Source of the DNA: an uncultured Balneola sp.
GTDB lineage: Bacteria; Bacteroidota; Rhodothermia; Balneolales; Balneolaceae
NCBI GenBank assembly: GCA_913058495.1
Contig: CAJXQC010000014.1
Coordinates: 1 to 64,000, forward strand
Direction: 5' to 3'
Length of the DNA stretch: 64,000 nucleotides
Shown here: piece by piece, positions 16,522 to 25,442 of the stretch
Position numbering within the stretch: position 1 is the stretch's first letter
How the letters are laid out: every line of letters begins with the position of its first letter
Program-made: the position numbers and the translations under genes
The notes under the pieces: generated by a model
What the model was told of the DNA's origin: nothing
Database searches by the model: none
Seen by the model: the letters and a program-made list of their open reading frames with translations, nothing else

Positions 16522-17664
16522 TTATTTAGAGTCTTGAAACTTCTTTTGATACAGAGAAGGGGTTAAACCTGTATGCCTTTTAAAAGCCAGACTAAAAGTC
16601 GTTTTGTTATTAAAGCCTGACTCTTTTGCAATACCGTACATATTTAATTCTTCATTCTTGTTAAGAAGCAACTTCTTGGATTCTTTAATACGGTATTCAT
16701 TTACAAAGGCTGAAAAAGTCGTTTCAAGTTCATCATTAATTACCTGTGAAACGTGATGTTTTGATTGATCTACAGCATTAGCCAGATCTTTTAATTTCAA
16801 ATTAGTTTTGAGAAACAACTTATCATCTTCCATCAATTTGAGAAGTTCTTCTTTTAGTTTTTTAGCTCCTGATTGTGTCAAACCTGAGTTTGAATATTTC
16901 CCCTTCTCTGTATGTGATTCAATATCCCCCTCTAGTACTTCCGGAGAGATGAATCCAAAATATCCGATCGCATAAATGAATACACTCATTGATACTGAAA
17001 TTGCATAATCATATGCTAAATTATAACTGAACAGATACACCATTATGTAGTACGAAGCGAAACTAACCGTAAAACCGATAAAAGAGTATCTGAGTATAGT
17101 TAACCAACGCTCTACACTCTCCTTTACGTTACTAAGATCTTTCTTTGATATCAGTTTAAAACCTAAAATGGTGTAAATACCCAGATGTAACGTCATTACT
17201 ATCGGCAATACATAGGCTATATTTAGAAATACAGTTTGTACAAACTCATTTTCGAAAAGAAATATCTGTCGATTTAAAAGCATTTCAATTTTTGTACTAC
17301 CATCTAATACATAATACGGGATTAGTATAAATAGATGGAAAACAAACGGAATGGAATGAATCAGGTCTTTTCTATCAAGATCGCGGCTATTGATAAAAGA
17401 TCTTATGTACAGATAAAAAAGTGGCCCGAAAAGAAAAGGAAAGGCAGAAGAGATTCTATTGACATGTGGAAATTCAAACCTGAAGTTAGTCCAGAAAGCG
17501 ACATAATCTATCAGTGTGATCGAGAATAATAGAACCAGAATATTCAGTAAGATCTCAGGTTGGGAATTTCTTTTGATGAAGAAAACCACAGACAAGAAAA
17601 TTCCTTGCGCCGCGGCCAGCATAAAAAAAATCGACCAGCTATCTAATGATATTTCAGGTATCAC
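16522..17664 (-). CDS. Membrane-anchored AraC-family transcription regulator
   Basis: The 380-residue product has about seven transmembrane helices (residues 10-240) followed by a cytoplasmic AraC/XylS DNA-binding domain (about 270-378: LKDLANAVDQSKHHVSQVIND and YGIAKESGFNNKTTFSLAFKRHTGLTPSLY). This arrangement is common in Bacteroidota, where the membrane part is presumed to sense an envelope or extracellular signal. The ligand and targets are unknown. The small gene 17671-17835 lies immediately upstream on the same strand with a 6-bp gap. Confidence 0.88.
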   Translation of the reverse strand: MIPEISLDSWSIFFMLAAAQGIFLSVVFFIKRNSQPEILLNILVLLFSITLIDYVAFWTNFRFEFPHVNRISSAFPFLFGPLFYLYIRSFINSRDLDRKDLIHSIPFVFHLFILIPYYVLDGSTKIEMLLNRQIFLFENEFVQTVFLNIAYVLPIVMTLHLGIYTILGFKLISKKDLSNVKESVERWLTILRYSFIGFTVSFASYYIMVYLFSYNLAYDYAISVSMSVFIYAIGYFGFISPEVLEGDIESHTEKGKYSNSGLTQSGAKKLKEELLKLMEDDKLFLKTNLKLKDLANAVDQSKHHVSQVINDELETTFSAFVNEYRIKESKKLLLNKNEELNMYGIAKESGFNNKTTFSLAFKRHTGLTPSLYQKKFQDSK

Positions 17665-17670
17665 TAGTTC

Positions 17671-17835
17671 TTAAGACGATTTCTTTACTGTTTTAAGTTT
17701 TCCATTAGCATCTTTGCGCGCCTCATGAAGCTGAGAATCTTTGATCCAAGCTCGCCCACCATCATGTTGTAATCTTTTGGTATTTTTGTATTTGAAAGCC
17801 TGCTCGTGTAACGAAGGTAACTTACTCATTGCCAT
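17671..17835 (-). CDS. Small basic protein of 54 residues
   Basis: This minus-strand frame starts at the ATG complementary to 17833-17835 and stops at TAA (17671-17673). It encodes a Lys/Arg-rich product containing HEQAFKYKNTKRLQHDGG and RAWIKDSQLHEARKD. The length, composition and position 6 bp before the AraC-type gene suggest a real gene rather than noise. A second in-frame ATG lies two codons downstream. I do not recognise the family. Confidence 0.5.
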   Translation of the reverse strand: MAMSKLPSLHEQAFKYKNTKRLQHDGGRAWIKDSQLHEARKDANGKLKTVKKSS

Positions 17836-17902
17836 AAAAGTTTTGTTTTAAAATCTGAATCAATTTAACAGTTCAAAATATAAAGAACAGTTAGTTTTTT
17901 GC

Positions 17903-17933
17903 TTTGTTTTATGAGAACAATCGCTTATCTTTG
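17903..17933 (+). promoter_or_regulatory. Bacteroidota-type promoter of rplU-rpmA
   Basis: TTTG at 17903-17906 and TATCTTTG at 17926-17933, with a 19-bp spacer, match the Bacteroidota primary sigma consensus (TTTG, about 19 bp, TAnnTTTG). The rplU ATG follows 38 bp later. Confidence 0.75.
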
Positions 17934-17971
17934 TAAGCTCTAAAATAATCCAAAAAAGAAATTAAATACCC

Positions 17972-18475
17972 ATGTACGCTATAGTAGAAATCGGCGGGCA
18001 TCAATACAAAGTAGCTGAGAACGATGTTCTTTTTGTTGACAAGCAAAATGTAGATTCAGATTCTGTTACTTTTGACAATGTTCTTTTACTAAAAGATGAT
18101 AAAGGCGCTGTTAAAGTTGGGAAGCCTGTAGTTGATGGAGCTTCTGTAACAGCAACTATTCTTGACACCGTTAAATCTGATAAAGTTCTTGTTTTCAAGA
18201 AGAAAAGAAGAAAAGGATATCAGAAATTGAACGGACACCGACAAGTAATGTCTCAAATTCAAATTGAGTCTATTTCTGCATCTGGAAGTACAAAAAAGAC
18301 TGCTAAGAAAGCAGCTCCAAAAAAAGAAGAAACTAAAACTGAAGTAAAAGCTGAAAAAGCTACTTCAGATCTATCATCGCTAACCGTTGCTGAGCTTAAG
18401 AAAATGGCCTCTGAAAAGGGACTAACTGGATATTCCAGTATGAAGAAAGCTGAGCTTATCGAAGCGTTAAGTTAA
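17972..18475 (+). CDS. rplU: 50S ribosomal protein L21 with a C-terminal Rho_N/SAP-like domain
   Basis: Residues 1-103 are a complete L21 (MYAIVEIGGHQYKVAENDV, KKRRKGYQKLNGHRQ). A Lys/Ala/Glu-rich linker follows (about 104-132), then a small helical domain (133-167: LSSLTVAELKKMASEKG and KKAELIEAL) resembling the N-terminal helix-extension-helix of Rho. Typical L21 is about 103 residues, so the tail adds over 60. The tail may contact RNA. It is in an operon with rpmA (25 bp gap). Confidence 0.95.
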   Translation: MYAIVEIGGHQYKVAENDVLFVDKQNVDSDSVTFDNVLLLKDDKGAVKVGKPVVDGASVTATILDTVKSDKVLVFKKKRRKGYQKLNGHRQVMSQIQIESISASGSTKKTAKKAAPKKEETKTEVKAEKATSDLSSLTVAELKKMASEKGLTGYSSMKKAELIEALS

Positions 18476-18500
18476 TTTTAATTCCTAATATCTAAGTACA

Positions 18501-18758
18501 ATGGCACATAAGAAAGGTCAAGGTTCTACTAGAAACGGACGAGATTCAGAAAGTAAACGATTAGGCGTAAAGAAATTTGGTGGCGAATTTGTTCGCTCAG
18601 GAAATATCATTATGCGTCAAAGAGGAACCAAGTTTCACCCGGGCTTAAATGTTAAGCGTGGTGGAGATGATACTCTTTTTGCTGTAGCTGATGGTCACGT
18701 AAATTTCTCCATCAAATCAGGTGGCAGAAAGTTTATCAATGTTGAGCCTTTAAGCTGA
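18501..18758 (+). CDS. rpmA: 50S ribosomal protein L27
   Basis: The 85-residue product shows the L27 sequence throughout ([39 protein letters not shown]). It starts directly with AHKKG and has no Firmicutes-type N-terminal prosequence. Its N-terminal tail reaches the peptidyl transferase centre. It is the second gene of the rplU operon and is followed by a strong terminator. Confidence 0.97.
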   Translation: MAHKKGQGSTRNGRDSESKRLGVKKFGGEFVRSGNIIMRQRGTKFHPGLNVKRGGDDTLFAVADGHVNFSIKSGGRKFINVEPLS

Positions 18759-18777
18759 ACAAGCTGAGAAAAAATTT

Positions 18778-18811
18778 AAGCCTCGTACATATTTTGTGCG
18801 AGGCTTTTTTT
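18778..18811 (+). terminator. Intrinsic terminator of rplU-rpmA
   Basis: AAGCCTCG at 18778-18785 pairs with CGAGGCTT at 18799-18806, and the stem runs into a T tract to 18811. It starts 19 bp after the rpmA stop. Confidence 0.9.
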
Positions 18812-18824
18812 ATATCTTTGATTT

Positions 18825-19478
18825 ATGAATGAGATTACAATTCCCGGAACTGATCTAACAGCAAAGTCAATCTACTGTATCGGCAGGAATTATATTGAAC
18901 ACGCTAAAGAGCTCAACAATCCTGTTCCCTCTTCTCCTTTGGTTTTTTTAAAACCTCAAAGTGCTCTTTGTTTTGATGGTTCTGAAATTATAATTCCTGA
19001 ACAAAGCTCTGATGTTCATCACGAAGTAGAAATTGTTGTAGCTATTTCAAAAAAAGGGAAAAACATCCCTGAAAATGATGCCCACAACTTCATTGGAGGC
19101 ATTGGTGTTGGCATTGATTTTACAGCCAGAGATATTCAACAGAGAGCTAAAGAATCAGGACATCCCTGGAGTGTAGCAAAGGGATTTGACACTTTTGCTC
19201 CGGTAAGTCGTTTCATACACGCTTCAGAATTCGAAGATCTTGGATACATAAATGTTGATCTTTCAGTTAATGGAGTAAACAGACAATCCGGCAACTCTTC
19301 TCAAATGATCTTTTCCATAAACTATCTTATTTCTTATCTGTCTTCAATTTTTACGCTATACCCCGGAGACCTCATTTTTACAGGAACCCCAAGCGGAGTT
19401 TCCCGTGTAATTTCCGGAGATCAAATTTCAGCAACATTGGGAGAAAAATTAGTAACTCTTTCAGTTTCGGTTAAGTAG
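18825..19478 (+). CDS. Fumarylacetoacetate hydrolase family protein
   Basis: The 217-residue product has the FAH-fold motifs: CIGRNYIEHAKEL, the metal-binding HHEVEIVVAI, GIDFTARDIQ, WSVAKGFDTFAPVS and FTGTPSGVS. Short members of the family include acylpyruvases and oxaloacetate decarboxylases, and the sequence does not allow a choice between them. It sits right after the rpmA terminator. A TATCTTTG box at 18813-18820 is only 4 bp from the ATG, which would imply a very short or absent leader. The M23 gene follows after 2 bp. Confidence 0.88.
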   Translation: MNEITIPGTDLTAKSIYCIGRNYIEHAKELNNPVPSSPLVFLKPQSALCFDGSEIIIPEQSSDVHHEVEIVVAISKKGKNIPENDAHNFIGGIGVGIDFTARDIQQRAKESGHPWSVAKGFDTFAPVSRFIHASEFEDLGYINVDLSVNGVNRQSGNSSQMIFSINYLISYLSSIFTLYPGDLIFTGTPSGVSRVISGDQISATLGEKLVTLSVSVK

Positions 19479-19480
19479 TT

Positions 19481-21292
19481 TTGAAATATTTATCTCTTCT
19501 TTTTTTTCTTTTTGCTTGTCCATTGAACCTAATTTCACAAGATTCAACTTATCTGTGGCCAACAAACTCCGGTAAATTTTTAAGCTCTACTTTTGGTGAA
19601 ACACGATCTGCGCATTTCCATGCAGGACTGGATATAAAAACCTGGGGACGAGAAGGCTATGAAGTATATGCGTCGAAAGATGGTTTTCTAAACAAGCTTC
19701 TAATAACCAATAAAGGGTATGGAAAAGCTATTTATCTCGAACACCATGATGGCACATATACAGTTTATGCACATCTTCAGCGGTTCAACGAACAATTTCA
19801 AGAAATCGCTGATTCTATACGTATAAATGAACTCAATTTCTCTTATACATTTGAACAGTCATTTGAAGATCAAAAAATTAAAGTGAAGAAAGGAGATATT
19901 ATCGGATATACAGGCTCAACAGGTATTGGCCCTCCTCATCTTCACTTTGAGATCAGAAATAATTTAAATCAGCCTATAAATCCCCTCTTATCAAATCTAG
20001 CCGTTAAAGATACTGTCGCCCCTGTTTTCTCTTCAATTCTGATTGAACCACTCTCAATTAAAAGCACAGTATTTGGCTCCTTTTTCCCAGCTGAAATAGG
20101 TCCAATTAATATTAAAAACGATACAACATATTTTGACACGGTTTTTGTAGATGGGGATTTCGGATTATCAGCAAACGTATATGATCAGGCAAATTTGGTA
20201 AACAATAAGTACGCAGTATATGATCTGATGTTAAGTTTTGAAGATCAGACCCTTTATCATGAAAAATTAAATCGTTTTGATTTTTCTAAAGCAGATAATA
20301 TGTTTGTGAATAGAGTAACCTCTGTTAATAGCAGCAGGAGAAGTTTTCAACGACTTTTTGGGCAAGAGCAATTCGCCCACCCTTTTTTAGTAAAAGAATC
20401 TCAATTTTCAGCCCCTGAGCAAGGCACTTATAAAGTAGTTGCGAGAGATTATTACGGAAATCAAAGTGTTGCTGTAATCCCTGTAGTAAAAGAAATTCGT
20501 TACGATCTCAGATATTCCCACAAAGAATTTAACGAGCGTTGGACTAATAATTGGATAATCCGGAATGACACTTTAAATCTGGATCTTCGAAAACCTGATC
20601 AATGGATAACCTGGGATTCAAGCTCAACACAAAAAATAGTCGATCTTAAAGATCCAAATTATACAATATCCAGATTAAGAGCAGAAAAGCAATATTCGGT
20701 GACATCTCCGGATTATAAAATCAAAGTTAAGATAGATTCGAATACATTCTTTGAGACTTTAAGCCTAGCTCAGGATGTGCAATTTGTAAATGATACACTG
20801 TTCGTACAAATCGGGGTTCCTGAATTGATTAACCGAAAAAATCTTTTTATTCAGGTACAATTGCCAACAACTATGCAGGGAATGGATCGATTAAACTTAT
20901 ATCAATTCAAGCAAAATGAAGATCCAAGCTTTATTGATTCTTGGGTGAAAGGAACTACTTTAAATGCCGAGATCCCTTCACTGGGTAATTTCATTGTTTT
21001 GGAAGACTCTCTCCCTCCTGAAATTATGAATCCCGAGTTAGTGACATTAGGTAATGGCATGCAAACCTATATGATCAAAACCCATGACGACCTTTCCGGT
21101 ATAGACTTCAAATCCGCATTATTTAGGATCAATGGTATTCAAGGAATTCCTGAGTATGATTACGAAAACAATTCATTTACATTTTATCTGCCCAAATTCG
21201 ATTTAGAATCTGAGAATTATATATATCTGGAAGTCTCCGATAGAGCAGGAAACTTTACCTACAAAAGTTTCCTGCTTAAAATTAAACAATAG
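19481..21292 (+). CDS. Exported M23-family metallopeptidase (LytM-type)
   Basis: The TTG at 19481, 2 bp after the upstream stop, gives a clean signal peptide (YLSLLFFLFACPLNLISQ). The 603-residue product has an N-terminal LytM domain with zinc ligands His47 and Asp51 (HAGLDIKTWG) and His153/His155 (PPHLHFEIR). About 430 residues of beta-rich sequence follow, with no recognised domain. M23 enzymes cut peptidoglycan cross-bridges or regulate amidases. All ligands are present, so it should be active. The last 11 bp overlap ridA on the other strand. Confidence 0.88.
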   Translation: MKYLSLLFFLFACPLNLISQDSTYLWPTNSGKFLSSTFGETRSAHFHAGLDIKTWGREGYEVYASKDGFLNKLLITNKGYGKAIYLEHHDGTYTVYAHLQRFNEQFQEIADSIRINELNFSYTFEQSFEDQKIKVKKGDIIGYTGSTGIGPPHLHFEIRNNLNQPINPLLSNLAVKDTVAPVFSSILIEPLSIKSTVFGSFFPAEIGPINIKNDTTYFDTVFVDGDFGLSANVYDQANLVNNKYAVYDLMLSFEDQTLYHEKLNRFDFSKADNMFVNRVTSVNSSRRSFQRLFGQEQFAHPFLVKESQFSAPEQGTYKVVARDYYGNQSVAVIPVVKEIRYDLRYSHKEFNERWTNNWIIRNDTLNLDLRKPDQWITWDSSSTQKIVDLKDPNYTISRLRAEKQYSVTSPDYKIKVKIDSNTFFETLSLAQDVQFVNDTLFVQIGVPELINRKNLFIQVQLPTTMQGMDRLNLYQFKQNEDPSFIDSWVKGTTLNAEIPSLGNFIVLEDSLPPEIMNPELVTLGNGMQTYMIKTHDDLSGIDFKSALFRINGIQGIPEYDYENNSFTFYLPKFDLESENYIYLEVSDRAGNFTYKSFLLKIKQ

Positions 21293-21659
21293 CTATGCAG
21301 CTAATTTCTACCAGTACACTTTTTGGAAGTGTTTGAACAGCTACCGTTTCTCTTGCCGGCGGATCACTTTTGAAATAGCTTCCATAAACCTCATTTACCT
21401 CTCCGAAGTCTCCCATATCATCAAGAAATATTGAACACTTTAGGATTTTAGAAAAATCTGAACCGGCAGCTTCTAGAACAGCGCCTAAGTTTTTCATTAC
21501 CTGCTTCGCCTGATCTGAGGCATTATCTCCAACTATTTGCATTGTTGCAGGGTCCAGAGGAATCTGACCAGAGCAGTATAAAACGCCATTATGTTCAATT
21601 GCCTGGCTATAAGGGCCTATAGCAGCTGGTGCAGCTTCAGTTGAAATCACTTTTTTCAT
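21282..21659 (-). CDS. ridA: RidA-family enamine/imine deaminase
   Basis: The 125-residue product matches RidA along its full length (GPYSQAIEHNGVLYCSGQIPLDP, PPARETVAVQTLPKSVLVEISCIA). The substrate-binding Arg103 and the conserved Glu118 are present, which is typical of the active RidA subgroup that hydrolyses 2-aminoacrylate. It overlaps the M23 gene by 11 bp, tail to tail. Confidence 0.93.
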   Translation of the reverse strand: MKKVISTEAAPAAIGPYSQAIEHNGVLYCSGQIPLDPATMQIVGDNASDQAKQVMKNLGAVLEAAGSDFSKILKCSIFLDDMGDFGEVNEVYGSYFKSDPPARETVAVQTLPKSVLVEISCIAIV

Positions 21660-21784
21660 AAGTTCGTATTATTTAGAATTTGAAATTAAAATACACCTTC
21701 TTTTTTGCGGAAAGCGCTTTATATAGTTATTTTGTTAACTTATTAAATCCATTTGAAACCAACCACTACCAATTTTACACTGAT

Positions 21785-23095
21785 ATGAAAAAGAATTTTT
21801 ATAAACTTCTTTCTTTTGCGGTTTTAGCAACTATAATTATTAGTTGTGGCGAAGATACAAACCCCTTAATAAAAGAAGCCCAAGAGGGAATCAAGACCAA
21901 AAATTATGATGCTGCTTTAACATCTTTAGATAATGCAATATTAGAAGATTCATCTAACGCTAATGCATACTATTACAAAGGTGTAGTTTACTCAGAAATA
22001 GCACAAGACAATCCTAATATCCCGGACAGAAAGGATAGCTATACTAGCATGAGAGAAAATCTGTTAACTGCTATTCAAATGTACAACCAACAAGGTATTG
22101 AAAGCCTTCAATCTGTCGAATCTGAGCTTTTGATAGATAGAATGTGGGGATCAGAACACAATCTCGGAGTAAAATTCGCTACCGGAGACTCAACAGTGAC
22201 TCAAAATTATGATATCTCTGAAGATCATTTAGAAAATGCAATAGTGATAAATCCTGATAGCATGCTCTCATATGAGGTTCTTGCTGAGGTATACAGACTC
22301 AATTCTAATCTTGAGAAAGGAATATCCTTGTATGAAGATATTTTGACTAAAAAAGATAGTCCTGATGCCTTTGATTACGATCGATTAGGTACGTTATACC
22401 TTCAGGCTGAAGAATATGAAAAAGCTAACAACATCCTTATTGAAGGTATCGAGTCTTTTCCTGATTCAATTTCATTAATTCAGAAATTAGCTGATTCTTA
22501 TATGAATCTTGGAAACAACGAAGCTTCGATTGAAGTCATCGAATCTCTAATTGAAAGAGACCCAAGCAATCCTCAATACCATTTAGTATTAGGTACTCAG
22601 GTTTATATTATGGGTAGTGCCATTAGCGATGAAAATTCTGCCAAATATGACGAAATATTTGAATTGGAAAGAGAATTGCGAGGTCAAGAAGGGGAGCAAA
22701 AACGACAAACAGAACAAAAAATTCAGAATTTAAGAGCTGAAATTTCTACTAACAGCACAGAAGCAAATAGATTAATTGCAAGAGCTGTTTCTGAATTGGA
22801 AAAAGTTGTTGAGCTTCGTCCTGACGACGCAAACGCTTACAGCACTTTAGGAATCGTTTATCAAAACAAAGCCGCTTCATTGTTTGAAAAACGTAATGAT
22901 ACCAGTGATAATGAAAAAGCAGCTCAAATTGAAGCAGAAGCTAAAGATAACTTGAGAGAAGCTATGAAATATTATGAAAAAGCTACTGAGTTAAAGCCCG
23001 ATAACAAAGATTATTGGAGATCTTTATTTCAGGTATATACCTCTCTTGGTATGAATGAAAAAGCTGAAGCTGCTATGGAAAAAGCGGGAATGTAA
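21785..23095 (+). CDS. TPR lipoprotein (first of two paralogues)
   Basis: The ATG at 21785 gives a proper lipoprotein signal (SFAVLATIIISC, Cys21) and a 436-residue protein; the frame is open 35 codons further upstream but that part is unlikely to be translated. TPR motifs occur throughout (KTKNYDAALTSLDNAI, YYYKGVVYSEIAQDN, LGTLYLQAEEYEKANNIL, AYSTLGIVYQNKA). It shares order and motifs with the next gene, for example the Y-x-E/G-IA-DxPxxDR segment, so the pair arose by duplication. It is presumably a periplasm-facing scaffold. A promoter region with an AAAGCGCTTT palindrome (21711-21720) lies upstream. Confidence 0.8.
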   Translation: MKKNFYKLLSFAVLATIIISCGEDTNPLIKEAQEGIKTKNYDAALTSLDNAILEDSSNANAYYYKGVVYSEIAQDNPNIPDRKDSYTSMRENLLTAIQMYNQQGIESLQSVESELLIDRMWGSEHNLGVKFATGDSTVTQNYDISEDHLENAIVINPDSMLSYEVLAEVYRLNSNLEKGISLYEDILTKKDSPDAFDYDRLGTLYLQAEEYEKANNILIEGIESFPDSISLIQKLADSYMNLGNNEASIEVIESLIERDPSNPQYHLVLGTQVYIMGSAISDENSAKYDEIFELERELRGQEGEQKRQTEQKIQNLRAEISTNSTEANRLIARAVSELEKVVELRPDDANAYSTLGIVYQNKAASLFEKRNDTSDNEKAAQIEAEAKDNLREAMKYYEKATELKPDNKDYWRSLFQVYTSLGMNEKAEAAMEKAGM

Positions 23096-23124
23096 TCCTG
23101 TTTTATCTTCAAAGATACAATTCT

Positions 23125-24306
23125 ATGAAAAACCCAACTATTACCCGATATGCAAGTATACTACTTGTTATCGGGTTTTTTATTTCCTGTTCCGGTTCAA
23201 AATTTTCAGCTGAAAATCTTATCGATGAGGGAAATTACCAACAAGCACTTACTGAGATCTCTGCTGAAATAGAAAAAGAACCATCCTCTTTTCTCTTTTA
23301 TCAAAAAGGAAAAGTGTACGGCTTAATTGCTAAGGATTCACCCGTACAGGACCGAGAGTTCAATTATAATAATATGAGTTCATCTTTTGACTCAATAAGT
23401 GTGTATCAAACTGCATCACCCGAAATGAATTGGCAATCCGAAGCTGACAGCCTTTCTAACTATTATTGGGAAATGGAGCATAAGAATGGGCTTCAATCTT
23501 ATAAAGAAGGATCTGTTGAGGATATTCAAACGGCAATAAGCCATTTCAGAAATGCGATTGCAATCGAACCTGAAAACATTGAAAGTTATAAGTCTTTATC
23601 AATTGCTCAATATAATAGCAGTGATGTTGAAGGGGCTATTAAAACTTTAAAAATGACGGAATCTTTGGATACCGTTAGTCTGGATATATTCCAAAATCTG
23701 GGGTTTTTATATTTAGAAACCGGAAATCCTGAGCAGTCTATTTATTATTATAAAAAAGCTGATCAAGACCCTACAAAGAACAAAAATGTGGCATTTGGTC
23801 TTGTTAACGCCTACATCAGCCAGGATAGAAATACGGAAGCTGTTTCATTTCTAAACAATCTTGTTGAGGAATTCCCGAATGACCCTAAGTTGCATAATGT
23901 GTATGGCACTCAATTATATGAACAGGTTTCAGAACTATTTTCAAACCTAAAAGCGTCATATGCCAATTCAGACACTTCTTCAGTTACCAACTTAAGTGTT
24001 GAAATTGAAGGTGTTTCCGAAAACGCTGAAAATGAATTAATTAAAGCTTACCAAATTGAAAACTCTAACATTGAGTTTATAGAAAGTCTGGCTGTGTTTT
24101 ACAATAATATGTCCGGGAATTATTTCTCTGTACATCAAGTTGCCTTTGAAAATGATAAAAGTAGTATCGTAGAAAAAGCTCTTGCACTTACTGACTTTGC
24201 CATTACTTATTATGAGAAACTGCAAGAGTTAAACACCGGAAATAATAGCTATTCCGAAAAAATTGAAAATCTAAATAGTTTAAAAGAAAGCTGGATTAAC
24301 CAATAA
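23125..24306 (+). CDS. TPR lipoprotein (second paralogue)
   Basis: The 393-residue protein has a lipobox (VIGFFISC, Cys22) and TPR repeats (DEGNYQQALTEISAEI, FQNLGFLYLETGNPEQSIYYYKKA). It matches its upstream neighbour in layout and is shorter. The first 19 codons carry a terminator-like hairpin (23143-23176). Its stop codon TAA shares the A with the ATG of the next gene (TAATG at 24304-24308), so it is translationally coupled to the PLP enzyme, an odd pairing of functions. Confidence 0.78.
   Translation: MKNPTITRYASILLVIGFFISCSGSKFSAENLIDEGNYQQALTEISAEIEKEPSSFLFYQKGKVYGLIAKDSPVQDREFNYNNMSSSFDSISVYQTASPEMNWQSEADSLSNYYWEMEHKNGLQSYKEGSVEDIQTAISHFRNAIAIEPENIESYKSLSIAQYNSSDVEGAIKTLKMTESLDTVSLDIFQNLGFLYLETGNPEQSIYYYKKADQDPTKNKNVAFGLVNAYISQDRNTEAVSFLNNLVEEFPNDPKLHNVYGTQLYEQVSELFSNLKASYANSDTSSVTNLSVEIEGVSENAENELIKAYQIENSNIEFIESLAVFYNNMSGNYFSVHQVAFENDKSSIVEKALALTDFAITYYEKLQELNTGNNSYSEKIENLNSLKESWINQ
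23143..23181 (+). terminator. Intrinsic-terminator-like hairpin inside the start of the second TPR lipoprotein gene
   Basis: ACCCGATA (23143-23150) pairs with TATCGGGT (23169-23176). Inside it, CAAGTA (23153-23158) pairs with TACTTG (23162-23167) around a 3-nt loop. A T run follows (23176-23181). Both stems are perfect, separated only by a small asymmetric bulge. It lies 48 bp after the preceding stop and 19 bp after the ATG at 23125, so it may terminate or attenuate readthrough. Confidence 0.7.
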
Positions 24307-25442
24307 TGAGATTCAACACTAAAGCAATTCATGCCGGCCAAAAAAATGAAGAAACTTCAGGTGCCGTTATGCCCCCAATTTTCCAGACTTCAACTTATGC
24401 TCAGTCTGCACCTAACGTTCACAAAGGTTATGATTACGCTCGGGTTGGAAATCCAACACGAACTGCTCTGGAAAATATGATAGCAGGACTTGAAGGAACT
24501 GACTCCTGTGCTTGTTTCGCTAGTGGGGTCGCTGCTATGGATGCTTTAATGAAGATGTTTCGTCCCGGTGATCATATTATTGCTTCGGATGATTTATACG
24601 GTGGTTCTTACAGATTATTTACATCAGTATTCCAGCCTTATGGCATCGAGTTTTCATTCATTGATATGACTAACCTTGATCTTGTAAAGGAAACTGTTAA
24701 ACCTAATACAAAACTTTTCTGGATTGAAACTCCAACAAACCCTTTGTTAAGAGTTGTTGATATTGAACAGCTGTCTACAATAGCTCACGAAAATAATGCT
24801 CTTTCAGTTGTTGATAACACTTTTGCTTCACCTTACCTGCAAAGACCTGCTGAACTGGGTGCAGACGCGGTACTTCACTCTGCTACAAAGTATTTAGGGG
24901 GGCACTCAGATGTTATTCACGGTGCAATAGCTACTTCAAACAAAGAAATTCTTGAAAACCTTTTGTTCCAGGTAAAATCCTCAGGAGCTGTACCCGGTCC
25001 AATGGATTGCTATTTGGTTCTAAGAGGAATTAAAACATTAGCAGTTCGCGTAGAACGAGCAGTTTCGAATGCTAAAAAAGTTGCTGATTTCTTAAACGAA
25101 CACCCAAAAGTAAGCGAAGTTCATTACCCCGGATTAAGTTCTCATCCTCAACATGAATTAGCTAAAAAACAGATGGATGATTTTGGTGGCATGGTTTCAT
25201 TTTCATTGAAAGATGACTCAATAGAAGCTGCTACAAAGTTTATGGCTAGCACAAGATTCTTTACACTTGCGGAAAGCTTGGGAGGAGTAGAATCTCTCAT
25301 AAGCCATCCCGCTTCAATGACTCATGGCTCCATTCCGAAAGAACACAGAGAAAAAGCCGGGCTTAAAGACTCACTAATAAGACTTTCTGTTGGTATTGAG
25401 GATGCTGAAGACCTTATTCAGGATTTAGAGCAAGCTTTTTAA
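24306..25442 (+). CDS. Cys/Met-metabolism PLP enzyme (cystathionine gamma-synthase or lyase type)
   Basis: The 378-residue product belongs to the transsulfuration family: GYDYARVGNPTRTALE, ASGVAAMDAL, DDLYGGSYRLF, IETPTNPLL, VVDNTFASPYLQ. The PLP lysine is Lys195 in HSATKYLGGHSD, and AESLGGVESLISHPASMTH is near the end. Length is normal. Synthase (MetB) and lyase cannot be separated safely by eye. It starts on the TAATG overlap with the TPR lipoprotein gene. Confidence 0.92.
   Translation: MRFNTKAIHAGQKNEETSGAVMPPIFQTSTYAQSAPNVHKGYDYARVGNPTRTALENMIAGLEGTDSCACFASGVAAMDALMKMFRPGDHIIASDDLYGGSYRLFTSVFQPYGIEFSFIDMTNLDLVKETVKPNTKLFWIETPTNPLLRVVDIEQLSTIAHENNALSVVDNTFASPYLQRPAELGADAVLHSATKYLGGHSDVIHGAIATSNKEILENLLFQVKSSGAVPGPMDCYLVLRGIKTLAVRVERAVSNAKKVADFLNEHPKVSEVHYPGLSSHPQHELAKKQMDDFGGMVSFSLKDDSIEAATKFMASTRFFTLAESLGGVESLISHPASMTHGSIPKEHREKAGLKDSLIRLSVGIEDAEDLIQDLEQAF

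Noticed and set aside
18813-18820. TATCTTTG box before the FAH-family gene
   Set aside because: It is only 4 bp from the ATG with no well-spaced TTTG upstream, so I did not list it as a promoter, though a leaderless transcript is possible.
21680-21784. N-terminal extension of the first TPR lipoprotein
   Set aside because: It would put 35 residues before a perfect lipoprotein signal, and it covers the likely promoter.
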